The notes: generated from the letters alone by a model not told the origin. A stretch of 64,000 nucleotides of DNA from Nomia melanderi (GCF_051020985.1 NC_135012.1:11906451-11970450), one strand, 5' to 3'; positions 52,665 to 64,000 are shown, numbered from the stretch's first letter. A program made the numbers and translations.

Positions 52665-54991
52665 TGAATCTTGTGTACAACATTAAGAACTTTTTATTTC
52701 CTTATTTAGATCATTGTTCATCATTTAGACATTGTTTCTTACCTACAGTCCTAAAACCAAATATCTTCATTATTACTTTCGTATTTCAAAAAGCTTTTGC
52801 GAAACAAATGAGAAAAATGAAATTTTAAAATTACTTCATTTATTTCAATTATATATTAACATACCGATTTACAACTTTCTTTTCCTACTTCTATAACAAA
52901 TTCGTTATGCAACTAATGAGTACGTACAATATATTTCATAATTTTAAATATCAGCTGAACACGATAAAAATCAATACAGCAATGACGAATATACACATCT
53001 ATACAGTTATATTGTAATATTAAATCTTTTGTACAACTCATAATAAAATTCATAAAAATTCAAAGAAAAGGTATTGAAAAATATTTGCTAGCAGCGATGG
53101 TTATGTATAAGCTATTGTAAAACGTGATATTCGAGAGGAGAGGCGCAGTCGCGTTCGTTTCGTTTATTAAATGAAGAAAAAGGAACACACGGAGGGATCT
53201 TCTCTTTGAGTCTCTAGGAAATGCTTCAGCGAGTTTTCGCTGTTAGGAATGGCGCAATCAAAGACTTATGAAACAGTCCCATTGAAATCGCTGAGAATGA
53301 GGGAAGAGCATTTAGAGGGCTTGCAAAACTGTCAGCAAATAATGTTAAGTGGGGATTATGTAACTTTCAGTTTATACGTCGATGCGGAAATATGCGTTGC
53401 CGCGAGTTTCGCGAAAATTCAGTAAATTGTTTCGTACGCGTTACTTTGAACGACCGCCGTATATGGACCGTGTAAATTACTGTGAACTGCTTCATGAAAT
53501 TAGTTGTATAGTTAACGTTCATTAACTGATAAATCCGATGGATGCACGGGTAATAAGTGAACTGCGGACTTTCACAAAAATATCCGCAGCTTATGCTCTT
53601 GTTATTAACGTAATAAATATTTGTAAACAACTTTACAAACATTATCGTATTTAATTGAAACGAGATTTACGGATGATTGTTTTTCTGTTTCACTTCCTAT
53701 ATCGCTCGATTAGTCAGTTTTTAAATTATGTTTCCTGTTGTTTCTGTTCCCACAAGGAAAAATTTTTTCCTCCATACTTTTGAATTCCATAAAGATTATG
53801 GTAAGAATAAATATATACAAAATGTCGGTACGTATAGTGTTAAGACACTATAATACATTTTACTCAGAATAAAAAAGATTTTTAAATGTTTCTTTTTCAA
53901 GAGTAAACAGATTAAAATAGACGTTTCGTGTAAAGCGTTCTTTTCCAATACCCATATGTATGTCCTATTTTTCGAAAACTATTTTTTGCATACATGAAAA
54001 GCGTATAAATGTGTACACAATAACCTATTACCATGTAACAATACCAAAATCTCAACCAGAAAAATAGCAAAGAAGTTCCTTATTTGCATTTATATGAGGA
54101 ATATGCGCGTTCAATATTTTTGGAACATTTTTAGAATGTTTTTCTATCCTGTATCAATAAAATATGGATGAATATTCTCAACAATATTAATATAAACAAT
54201 CCGAATGGAGAAACATGGAAATCAATATGGAAGAAGTATTAATTTTCATTAAAAATGTTTTCAATTCGTCGCTGCATGCTCTCCTTCGTTAAAAGAACTC
54301 TTTCTGTACAAATAATTGAACGCCACTCGACGGTTCGCAATTAACAAGGGATACTTAATAATCGAATGATATTTAAATTTATTTATTTCTTTGGGGCGAA
54401 GATGTTATAATCATTGGATCGCTTCAACCCTTCCTACCTTTACGGCCATAGTCATCATTAGCATAAAGCCTTTATGATCGCAAGAGTCAAAAGAAATTAC
54501 TCTCAGACCTTCATTTAATGAAATGCAATTGTCCGCGGACAAATTATTTTTACCGTGCTAGCAAAATACGGATTCTCGACGGTGGCTTCCTTTCCCACTT
54601 CAGCTTCATTTTGTTTCAGGTTTAGCAGCATGAAATTTGTTTCCTGATGTACTGTTTCAACAACAATAACGTTACGCGATACGTTCAGAGTTTCATATGT
54701 GAAAATTAATCATATATACGAAATAATTAATTCTTTAAGAAAATAAAAGAAATATACAATAATTTCGTTGAATGGAATAATTCTAATAGTATACATTGAA
54801 TGACAAAAAATACTGTATAAAGTTTTTTAAAGTTGTATACAAATATATCGATTGATAAAGTAATGTTAAATTATATACAAAATATTATGTATGTAAAAAT
54901 TTAAACTGTTTCTCATTGTTATCAACAAACAATAGGAAACAATTGAAAGTACTATTTCTGTGTGTGTGCGCGTTTTTGATTGACGTTGATT
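52665..54991. other. AT-rich DNA, nothing identified
   Basis: Only short frames are present, and no repeats were recognised. Confidence 0.6.
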
Positions 54992-55062
54992 GTTTTATTG
55001 TGATCTGTGATGAAATAATTATACTGTTTCAAATAAAATTCTCTTTCTCCAACAATATAAAT
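54992..55062 (+). repeat. Dispersed repeat family 2, copy B
   Basis: This is the second copy of 27974-28044, identical at 63 of 71 positions. The upstream LTR-like part of the first copy is not recognisable here, apart from a GTGTGTGCGCG stretch resembling GTGTGTGAGCGAG. It is probably a truncated fragment of the same element family. Confidence 0.85.
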
Positions 55063-56440
55063 CTAACCGGCATAGTCGCAAAAAAGTCTTACGACGAGAG
55101 GTAAACATTTCCGTGGACCGGGGGATTTCAATTTAAGTAAAAATACAATAGGAATTACAATCCATTATCCAAACGAGAGAAACGTTGCGCATAGAAATTC
55201 AACTTGCCCTAAGGTTTCGCAGCGAGAAACTAAGCCCAGCATTTACAGCGTTCGTAAAATGAACGCCGATGTAACGTCAAACTTTATGAATCCCTGAAAT
55301 GTTTAAGACGCAATCATGAGCCGGACGCTTAAGTCGAAAGGGCGAAGGTGATGTCATTAAAGAAAGAGGAAATGAGTTGCATTCCATGCAATGACGCCGT
55401 GACGTAATGGATCCACGGAGAAAGGGGGAAAAACGAAGTTTCCACGACTCGTTTTATTGGTCAGATATCACTGGCGAAGAAAAAGGACCAACGGATCGGG
55501 TGCCGGACCGGAAATCGAACTGAGGTCCCTTAAAGCTTTGCTTTTAGGAGTGTTTTCACTCCGAGGAGCAAGAAAATAGGAAAACATTGCTTGATACTTT
55601 TATTGAGGTCTGCTACAAATGTCGAATCTCCTTTTTGAAACTAAGCCGGACTGTCGACGTACGTTTTTCTTCAAATTCGGCTACCGTAAACATCAACTGG
55701 CAACATGTTCGCCGCCATCATTGTATACGTAACGTTATTTCACTATAACTTCGAGAACAACATGTATTTATTATTAAACTGCGAAAATTTCTGCATTCAT
55801 GGCTTATAAATATTCCGAAGAAATTATAAGTTGAGAATTATGTATTGGATTGAGAATTGACACAGTTTCGTTTAAATTTTAATAAAACGAAAGTGTCGAA
55901 GGAGAAAATTGAATTCTGTTTAAAGTCAGTTGCATTTAACGTCTCTATGAGAATATTTGTATATATTTGCATAAACTTCCGCAGAATGCTCGCGTAGTAG
56001 TCGATTAAATTCCAAACTGAATGATTAAATGTTTACCAACATGAACGCGAATTAATTCAGTTATTTAGCAGAATTTGTTAAATTTAATTCGAGCGGAAAT
56101 TAATCAAACACTACTATACGCTAGTCTATGAAGTGTACATCACGTGAGTCTTAAATTTACTTAAAATTTTCTATTTTCTGCATTTCAACAATTCTTATCT
56201 GCCTTTTACTAAAAACAAAATGTATCAAAGTTACGTTCAAATGTTGTTTAATATTCCCTATAAAGACGCTGATTTTTTAGTAAATACTTAGAGGCAAAAA
56301 GAAGCTACGTGCTCACCATTTTAGTCTGTACTACTTCCTTGACACTTATTCCAACACTAATTTAAGTATCATTTTTTATCTTTGTAATATTTTCATCTCG
56401 TTGACAGGCTTCTTATTAAACATCGAATGCACCGCTGCAT
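55063..56440. other. Mixed DNA, nothing identified
   Basis: GGAGTGTTTTCACTCC near 55547 forms a perfect 6-bp hairpin. Just before it, a minus-strand stretch with AGTTCGATTTCC looks faintly like a tRNA T-arm, but the stem does not pair. Confidence 0.55.
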
Positions 56441-57149
56441 TGTCCCAACGCCCCAGTAATTCGTTTTTAATGGGTTAAATAGTAGACACGAGAAATCCTC
56501 AACATCTCCCCCCGGTTCCTCTTTCGCGATAGAGGATTCGAAGTTTCCCGTGGCACCCGCTGCGACTGTGCGGTCTCGTCGGCCGAAGAAGAATGGGGTG
56601 ACTTCGTTTCCAACAGTTCCGTTCTCCGAGCGTGGGAATCTGTTTGCCGAGAAGTTATCGGATTTACGCCGATTTTAGCGATGGGGCTGACAGTATCTCC
56701 GGGTCTGATCAAATTACTGAAAGTTGAATCGCGACAGAGGACTTTCAGCGCGGCGACGACGTCGGCGCGGATGGCGAGCAGCGCAGCGGTGGCTCCGTCG
56801 GCTCGGCACCACCCACGTTTGAGGTAACATCTTTTCCGGCGGAGGACGGGGCACGGCAATTGCCGTCGGCTCAATTAAGGTAATCGGCTTTCCGAAGTGA
56901 TCGGTTGCTTCGGGAGGGTTACTTCCTACTCGCGACGTCCGACATTTCTCGTGGATCTCGGGTACCGCTACTTTTCAGACAGCGGAGCACTCGGCGAGCT
57001 AGTTTTTACCGATGTGTCAGCACGTAACTGCGATCGTGGAAGTGCAGGAAATGTATCGTGCTTCTTTTTGCGGAACAGGGACGGAACGTTCCATCGGCGG
57101 AAGTAAAAGAAGGATCATACCGCATAGGATTAACGCGGAGCGTACCGTG
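56440..57149. other. GC-rich, CpG-rich patch
   Basis: A 135-codon minus frame (56467-56874) is unrecognised and has no clear splice sites. This may be a first-exon or regulatory island of a neighbouring gene, or neutral DNA. Confidence 0.5.
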
Positions 57150-57167
57150 ACCGGTCAAGTGACCGGT
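57150..57167. promoter_or_regulatory. Palindromic ACCGGT pair, Grainyhead-like (speculative)
   Basis: ACCGGTCA and TGACCGGT are perfect inverted copies separated by AG, and the second runs into TTTT. ACCGGTTT is close to the Grainyhead consensus AACCGGTTT. It lies in a GC-rich, CpG-rich patch. Binding is inferred from the motif alone. Confidence 0.25.
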
Positions 57168-57219
57168 TTTGGAATTTGATTTAAAATTCTCCATTTTAAA
57201 ATATGACAACACAACCCAT

Positions 57220-57237
57220 TTAACCCTTTGCACTCCG
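57220..57237 (+). repeat. TTAACCCTTTGCACTCCG element end, copy B
   Basis: This is identical to 2909-2926. It is followed by a small CCCCTCTCAGGGG hairpin and then, about 70 bp on, by the foldback at 57307-57447. These may together form one miniature element, although a matching right end is not seen before 57500. Confidence 0.5.
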
Positions 57238-57306
57238 CTGTCCCCTCTCAGGGGGTAGCCAATTCTTATATTGTCCGATTAATCAGTTTTTCACATTTTG
57301 TCTTTC

Positions 57307-57447
57307 GCGACGCTCGGCCCAATAGCTATGGCGGCTCAGTTTCAGCGCGTCTTTGTTACTGGCCGAGCCGCGGGACGAAGAAATCAGACGACCAATGACA
57401 AGGACGTGCCGAAACTGAGCCGCCATAACTATCGGGCCGAGCGCCGC
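57307..57447. repeat. GC-rich foldback with 59-bp inverted arms
   Basis: The left arm 57307-57365 and right arm 57389-57447 are inverted copies. Over the outer 45 bp there are 5 differences, and over the inner 14 bp about 4; all are transitions. The loop is about 23 bp. The arms contain CTATGGCGGCTCAGTTTC and its complement, so they are far more GC- and CpG-rich than the other foldbacks in the window. The structure begins about 90 bp after an 18-mer shared with position 2909 (57220-57237), so it may be the inner part of one larger non-autonomous element. No coding sequence is seen. Confidence 0.8.
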
Positions 57448-57833
57448 TAGTGGACGTCGCCCATTGCCCTCGTGCACTTTTAAACCACTGATCATTAACC
57501 CAAGATCATTAAGCTATGTCTTTCTTAGACTAAGCAATATGTTCTAATATTTACAAAATTCACGAGAAACGTAAACTTTCGCACTTTTATCCTAAATTAA
57601 TAATACGATAAATTATGAATAAATTGAACTGTATAAAGACGTTATAAATTAAAGGGTATAAATACTAGATACTCTTATCTTTCTTTATCTATTTACCTCT
57701 TTATTATCATCTTCTTGTTACGTTTCTAATTTTCTGGCATTTCTATCTGGCTTCTTGTTTTTCGACGTAATAGTTGCGACGAGAGATCAGGAAGCCCGCC
57801 CCTTTTTGAAAACGCCGAAACAAAAGCTGTAGT
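57448..57833. other. AT-rich DNA upstream of the mariner relic
   Basis: It should contain the 5-prime end of the mariner element if one is preserved, but I could not recognise a terminal repeat. Confidence 0.5.
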
Positions 57834-58411
57834 TGGAAAAATCCGAGTTTGACAATTGGAGAGATTACAGGGATGCTTTGTGTATCGTGGTCTACCGTGA
57901 AAAAATACGTTCACAAAATTGGAAAGGTGTGGCGATGTGGAAAATGGATCCCGTATGTCCAACTCCAAAACCGAATATTCATGCAAATAAAGTGTTGTTG
58001 CGCGTATGGTGGAATTTGCAAGGAGTTATTCATTTGGAACTCATAAAGCCTGGACATACTGTTACTGCCAACCTTTATTGCAAACAACTAACACGCTTAA
58101 GCAGCGCAATTGCGAAAGAACGTACTGCTATGCTTAACAATAGAGGTGCATTTCTGCAGCACGAAAATGCGAGATCGTACGTTGCAAAAGTCACGCAGCA
58201 AAAGATCAGAGAACTTGATTGGGAAACTTTAGCACATCCACCCTATTCTCATGACTCAGCTCCATTCAATTTTCAAATATTATATAATACATCTCTACAG
58301 AATTTTTTAGACGATAAAATATTTTCCAATCATGAAGATATCAAAAATGAAATATAAAAGTACTTTAACGAAAAATCAGGGGATTTTTATAGAAAGAGCA
58401 TACAAAAACTT
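57834..58411 (+). pseudogene. Degenerate mariner-type transposase relic, internally deleted and frameshifted
   Basis: This is the remains of a Tc1/mariner-superfamily DNA transposase, which in intact form cuts and pastes its own element at TA sites. Two frames carry the similarity. The first, about 57834-57959, holds a helix-turn-helix like the mariner N-terminal DNA-binding domain, including VSWSTVKKY and IGKVWRCGKWIPY (compare the family's GKWVPHEL). The second, from about 57959, resumes with PTPKPNIHANKVLL and RVWWNLQGVI, then HENARSY and HPPYSHDSAP, all matching the C-terminal half of the catalytic core. The first catalytic aspartate region (GDEKW in the family) is absent, so roughly 75-80 codons appear deleted at the junction near 57958. 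The second catalytic Asp is Glu (codon 58163-58165) and the third is Asn (58268-58270), with the 34-residue spacing kept. A stop at 58355-58357 interrupts the frame, which then continues with KYFNEKSGDFYRKSIQKL. Family lengths are about 345 residues. I could not find the terminal inverted repeats. It is certainly inactive. Confidence 0.9.
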
Positions 58412-61230
58412 GAAGCTGACGAAAATTTGAAGCTGAATTTAAGAAATCGAAGTGTTATTTCTTTTTTTAAAAGTATAATACATATTATATATTATTTTTC
58501 TATTATCAATCGTGAATCTCTGGAGTAAACGTAAACATAGAATAAGCATTCGAATTATTTCTATTCCTAATAAATTCTTAACGATAAAGTAGTTGTATCG
58601 AGCATAGTTAAGAAATAAATCATAGGACAAGGGATTGAAGAATTGAAATAAACTTCTAAGAACCGACATTACCTTCCAGTACCCGTAATACATGAAAGGA
58701 ACGCTGCAATGAAAATGCTTAACAAATGACAATTTTCATAAAACTTTCGTATCTTTTAAATACACCACCGTCTTCTATTCTCTTAATAACGCGTTCATCC
58801 AGTCGACGAAACAATTTAAAAGAACATTACACGATTCAATGTATTACAAACAATTTCCGTAACTCGTACTTGCGGAATCTAAAAAACGCGCCGCGTATTA
58901 AACGCACTCCGTTGAAATCGTTGCGCGGATACATAGAAATTAACGTATAAAGATAATTCCGCGAGTCTCTTCGCGTCTCGTTCCTTCAAATTCTCTCGAT
59001 TATAAATTCCTTCGCGTGCCGGTTATTAAATCGGTTTCGCTTAATCGTCCGCCGGGGAAGAAATTATAGCGCTTTAAATTCCTTTCATTCAGTACTTCTT
59101 TGCGAATCGAGGGGAAACGGAAAAAAGGCGGACGGAGAGGCAACATTTTCAGAAGACTCCCTTTCAGAATATATTATCCGAAAATCTCTTTTCAAATGCG
59201 GACTATTCGATGCACATACGCGGATTATCACCCGACCGTTTCAGAAAGGGTTGCTAGAAATCCCACCCACCCGATTTATTCACCGTGTGTCCGAAGTTTC
59301 CGAATTCCTCCGTCGCGAAGAATTCGGGCTGCGGAATCGACAGGCGGACCCCGCCATCGAAATGCAAAAATAAGTTTTAACAAGGGATCTGGGTCTTGAA
59401 AGGAGTCCGCCGCCGTTCAAGAATCCAGCCAAAATGCTATCCCACGATTTCTTTTATTTCCCTCCTTCTCCCCTATTTGTCTCCGCGGCGTATGCGTGGG
59501 TAGGTACGTTTTGGTAAAAGGGAAAAATTGGAGTGCTCGGTTCCTTGAAACAGTACCGCGTTCAATCAAGATAGTGTATCCGGCGACTTTGACTCGCAAA
59601 TCCAATAATTGATCGATGTAATAGATCGCAATGTAAACGAGTACCGTCGCGAGCATTAAATGCGTTCTGGTTTACAAGATTCAGTGCCGCGATCACCACT
59701 GGCGTTGTGTTTTATCGCTTCGTGACGTTAATAATATAAATCAATTTTTAAATTTAACCGAAGTCGTTTATATCAACCAATAATTGGAACCTATCGGAGT
59801 CATGTATTTATGGGAAGTTGGGAAAAAGTCATATATTCACAGAATACGCGTATAAGCAAAAAATGATAAAATAGAATGGTTAATCGTAAAATTTTTAAAA
59901 TATAAGTCTACAAATTTTCGGTGCGTAAATCAGTTGACGAATGTAAATTTGCACGAGCATTCTCGGTTGTCATTTAAAGAGTATAACCAACAATCCTTCG
60001 TTATGCGAGTATTCGAAATAAAATACGAAAAAGTGAGAGCGTAAAGTAGATGTGATTATTAAGAAAAAGTTATATAGTTGAAATGAAATTTAAACGGCAT
60101 TCCACTTGTTAAAATTTGAAGTCGATACTCGTTTCCCCGAAATTTCATTTTTAACAATTTTAATAACTGGCTTTTTACGTATGAAAACTATTATCAGTTC
60201 CGCTGAGCGACGATATTTCATCGTGAAACGATGCAATCAGTGTTTTCGTATTTCTCCCGGCACGCGTGCGCCGCTCAAAGGGCGATAATTAAACGGTAGT
60301 TTGAAGTTGGGAAATCGGCTTATGTAAATATTACATTTTTAGTAATTTCGCATTCAGAGAGATTGAGAATTTCAAATCCACTGAATCTGAATGCAGACGC
60401 TGAATGTACGTTCCTTATGCTTTAAACTCTTCGACTGAAATAAATCCTTCCGCCTCAGCAGAGAGTGACCTGGATTCTAGTGTTAGGGTTGAGCTTTCAA
60501 TACCCGAAATTTCAAACCTGTCTGTTCCTTTCTTGATCAACCCATCGACTCGTATTACGGTACCAAAATAATTTTAAACGAACATTACGAAAATAAGAAT
60601 ATAATAAAAATCACTTTTTAATATTGATATAATAAAAATAAATTTCTATACATTTTTCGTTGTCAACACGAACTTCGTCTTTTTTTTAATCAATATCTTC
60701 TTTTTCCTCGCGTTTGTTCAAAACAACGCATACACGCATACACCCATACATATGCACGCACATCCATGGAGTTTACATCAATATTAACCTACACGTCTAC
60801 ATTTTATACATTTTTAATTTCTATTGTGTATTAATAGACACTTTCTCTTCTTCCTACTTTGAACATTTATCAATCACTAAAGTTTGAATTTTGAAACTTA
60901 CGTTTGGAAATATTCATTAGTGGTAGAACCTAGCTGTTATAGAAAAGAAGTTACGACAAATTACTAAAATGACCAATTCTTCAATAATTAAAATACTTAA
61001 TTCAGTGTTTCTGGGAATAGAATGTTTGATTCAAACTAACGAAAGCCGACTACTACTTCAGAAAACGGGAAGGGAAAGAAAAACTGTCGAACTGAACTAC
61101 TTAAAAACACAACATAACACATTTCTTTAAAAATCAATATTTTAATATCTGCCAGTGAAACCAGAACACGAAGAGTTAACGTACAAAAATGATCACCGAG
61201 ATATTTAATTCACTTCTTCATCGTCTATAC
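58412..61230. other. Mixed unique DNA, CpG-rich at 58870-59420
   Basis: No gene is recognised. The 3-prime terminal repeat of the mariner relic should lie early in this segment but was not identified. Confidence 0.55.
60727..60766 (+). repeat. (CATACA)n-like imperfect repeat
   Basis: GCATACACGCATACACCCATACATATGCACGCACATCC is an imperfect CA-rich repeat read as consecutive short units. Confidence 0.6.
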
Positions 61231-63584
61231 GATGCCTTCCATGATTTCATTTTGTAATGCAGTTACCAAGAAACACTGTGCAACGAAAGAAGCGTCTCTC
61301 ACTAAAATTAATGAGAACAAAACCGATATTCACGCGGGAACAATTGAACAATGCGACAAGGGACTCCAGCGTGGCACTGTTGATAAGTTTCTTGAGCCCC
61401 CACGTCCTCGTATTTTTAGACACGCTCTCGCGGCGCTGCATGTGCATCCAGGTATGTCGAGTATTTGGGTCAAGTTAACAGTGCATAACGTGAAGACGAG
61501 GTGCAACGAGAGCGTTCGCGCGGTTGTGCATCCACAGAGGTCCGTTTTAAAAACATTGCAACCCGAAAGTGATAATTCCGCTTCTCCGCCGGTTGGCGCG
61601 GCTCCCTTTCGAACCATTTTTGTTAAACGAGACGACGGACGCTTCGGCAAAGGGTCTCGAGGTTTCGTTTGTCGAATCCCGGGTATACCGTTTCTTGATA
61701 CCGTATTCGCGTAATTACAACAAACTGCGCGGGTTTGGATATACCTGTACAGCTGATATCAAACTTCCAGGCGATGAAACATGTTTTGCGAGGCGTACGG
61801 TGTCTCGCGAAGTATGCATTAGTTCTGATTAACGTGTGTTACAATTCAGCAACTCCTGTGTTTGACTAACTTTACTTTATTAAACATCGGACTTGTTCCG
61901 TCTGCGCGCAGACTCTCGCGTTTATCTTGGCCCGCCTTGCTTTGTCCTGTCTGGCGTTCGCCGAGTGCTTTTGATACTTAAGATGAGCAAACGGCGCAAC
62001 GAAAGTACAAGAGAACCGAGCGAAGAAATCATTCGGAAACTTCGAATCGAATTCTCGAAGGATTTCGTTCTCGATGAAGTTCGGTGTAACTTGTTAATAC
62101 TACTTTTAACAAGCGTATGAAAAATCTTCTTTTGAAATGTTGGAATTATCTGAGAAGTTTGATCATTCTTCTTCAATCGGTTTTTCGACTTTTTCTTTAG
62201 GATGATTGTATAATTAATTTAGCATACGTTTATATTATCTTGTATTATTTAGTAGATCGTATTAAGTAATTTAGTAGATTTTAGTGAATCACCTCTTTGT
62301 AAAAATAGGTACAGGCAAAGGAGATTTAAAATAGTGCTAAGAACGTTAACCATTGTTCGAAGGAAATTATGATTTAATTTAATTTGTCCTACTGTAATAT
62401 TTTAATCGGTGGAAAGAAAAAGTTATGAAAAATAACTGAATTATAAAATCCTGATTGAAATATAAATTAAAGTATTTAATTGAAATTTGTTTTTCTTTTG
62501 ACTACGATATTTTAACAGCTGAACTACGTTATTCCTTACCGAAAAGTGAACAGACGTGTATGTCACTGGAAGGCAGTGGCGGCGGTTGTATTTTTATTGA
62601 TACATGCCCGCTGATTATTCATCAGTCATCCGTGTTCGAATATGGAACCTCTGCGGCTTAGCTGCGAACATTTTGCTGGAATTTTTCAAATAGAGTTCCG
62701 GAGAATCCGTAAAACGCGTTTTGTTCGTGTTTGTACCACGAAAAACCGGCTGCCCGTTTATCCGGCATTCGAAAAATACTCTGCAATTTCGGACCAATAT
62801 TTTTATTTAAATCGGCTTGAACAGCTTTATCGAGCTAAAAAGGGATTTGAATCGAACTATGAGTGTTATATTGTTATAAACGGAACGCTTATGAAACATT
62901 ACTTACGTCTACCGTTATCTTATCGTTACAATTTCTTCTTCTTCAATTAGAGAAGTTAATATATCGTGATTTAAACTTACAAGAACTGCATCGAGATTGA
63001 ATTACTTAATCCCTTGCCTTTTAACAACGTGTCAAAGTAAATATTCTTCCGTGATCAAGGGTTAACTTATGTTAACACTTGCTAGAGATTAATTTTAATA
63101 TTTTTATACGCAATGAATAAAATTTTCAGAATTAAAAATTAATTTCAATGTTCTCGTCACGAGTGAACCAAGTGTTCTAATGTTAGAAATTAATTTTTTA
63201 AATTTTACGCCGAGTGAACTTGTTCCTGTCTATGAGATTTAGAAGGGTTGAAAAGGCATTTAGTATAACCCTTTTTGCTGTCGATCATGATTACCTACTC
63301 TCTCAAAAAATTGCGTTGCATAGAAATAAACGGAAATCGATTTCCGGAATTCAGGTGAAAAAGTCTATACCATAAACTGAAATATTCGACTGAATATTCA
63401 TTTCCTATTTTTTTATGTTCTAGAAGCCACTCAAACTAGGGGCAACGTGCATTTTCGTGAATAATTAAATTTGTAGAAAAAGTTGTTTGCTACTTTCAAG
63501 GAAATACTCACTGTATATTGAATTAATCGAAAGATCTGCTCATATTTTTCAAAAAAATGTAAACATTTATCAAAGTATCCATCT
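61231..63584. other. Mixed unique DNA
   Basis: A frame of 160 codons at 61232-61714 (+) is opposed by open minus frames and has no recognisable domain. The rest shows nothing. Confidence 0.5.
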
Positions 63585-63845
63585 AAACCTCGATATACGC
63601 GACACGGTTTTACGCGAGTCTCTGTTCACGTGACAAATTATAACAATATTTGCGCGATCGTTTTACGCGATCTGAATTTAGTAAAACCGAGTAAAAATGT
63701 CATTACTATTCTTTTGTTCTCTTATGTAAAATAAATATGTATTTCTAAAACTCACACCAGCTTTCGCTCCATTTTGTTTTCTCTTGTACCGACAGACTCT
63801 ATTTAATCTTCATTCGCGTAAAATGAATCCGCGTCGAATCAAGGG
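63585..63845. mobile_element. Probable degenerate non-autonomous DNA element with terminal inverted repeats
   Basis: The left part reads AACCTCGATATACGCGACACG followed by GTTTTACGCGA. The right part, on the other strand, reads CCCTTGATTCGACGCGGATT followed by CATTTTACGCGA. The two resemble each other over about 32 bp in inverted orientation. A further TTTTACGCGA occurs inside at about 63660. Termini starting CCTCGAT followed by ACGCG recall pogo/Tigger-type elements, but I cannot confirm the superfamily. No coding sequence is seen. Confidence 0.4.
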
Positions 63846-64000
63846 TCGAGTGTATCTTTCGAATATCACCGAACGTAACGCACAGTGGAGCGCGCCGAAA
63901 AATAAAGAGAACAAATGAAACCGTAATCGTGATGGAGACATTAGCCATAAAGCCTCGATATCAACGAAATACGGTTCCTTTTAAACGAGGCAAGGGGGAA
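63846..64000. other. Window end, nothing identified
   Basis: CCTCGATATCAACG near 63952 partly repeats the CCTCGATATACGCG of the element at 63585. Confidence 0.5.

Noticed and set aside
55490..55570. Minus-strand tRNA gene suggested by AGTTCGATTTCC
   Set aside because: The T-arm stem does not pair, and no A-box or acceptor stem fits. At best a distant tRNA-derived fragment.
56467..56874. 135-codon minus-strand frame in a GC-rich patch as a possible exon
   Set aside because: No recognisable domain and no clear splice sites. High GC lowers stop frequency, so the frame is expected by chance.
61232..61714. 160-codon plus-strand frame as a gene
   Set aside because: Minus frames overlap it fully, no family is recognised and no promoter or splice context is visible.
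1..64000. Bacterial or phage system, CRISPR array or operon
   Set aside because: No coding density, no ribosome binding sites, no regularly spaced repeats and no prokaryotic gene families. The sequence character is that of animal non-coding DNA.

Overview
The window looks like gene-poor nuclear DNA of an insect, most plausibly a hymenopteran such as a bee, from an intergenic region or a very long intron. Four things suggest this. The background is AT-rich, with many short patches of higher GC in which CpG is plentiful. Open frames are short (at most about 174 codons) and scattered over both strands. There are no bacterial-style gene packs, ribosome binding sites or operons. The only recognisable protein relic is a mariner-type transposase. 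The species and host gene are inference and cannot be fixed from the sequence alone. I found no intact protein-coding gene, no convincing exon with splice sites and domain content, no tRNA or rRNA gene and no CRISPR array.

What can be supported is mostly decayed mobile and repetitive DNA. A degenerate mariner transposase lies at 57834-58411: its helix-turn-helix is fused by deletion and frameshift to the C-terminal catalytic half, and its catalytic residues are lost. Three foldback elements have long arms: 27239-27506, 46026-46319 and 57307-57447. A 94-bp element with TTAA-type termini lies at 40603-40696, and a degenerate terminal-inverted-repeat element at 63585-63845. Several families have two or three copies in the window: 953-1104 with 3913-4068; 11351-11412 with 31296-31361; 15249-15323 with 22771-22851; 11988-12062 with 12248-12336 and 41946-42019; 27974-28044 (inside an LTR-like block) with 54992-55062; and an identical 18-mer at 2909 and 57220.

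Simple repeats include an 8-bp tandem array (38823-39091), a 36-bp minisatellite (52556-52664), and CT, CAGT, GT, CA and GCC tracts. GC-rich, CpG-rich patches (for example 6560-7260, 17640-18300, 25440-26640, 30190-30560, 32820-33540, 36180-36780, 47690-48480, 56440-57219) alternate with AT-rich stretches. A few carry clusters of palindromic motifs that could be regulatory, but this is only a suggestion.

Layout: 1-5860 holds a retroelement-like block and the 150-bp repeat pair; 5860-6560 is strikingly depleted in G on the + strand; 6560-27200 is mixed unique DNA with small repeats; 27200-28045 carries a foldback element and an LTR-like block; 28045-46000 is mostly unique DNA with the tandem array and a TTAA element; 46000-57000 carries the second foldback element and a minisatellite; 57000-64000 holds the third foldback, the mariner relic and the terminal element. 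No genes can be shown to work together here.
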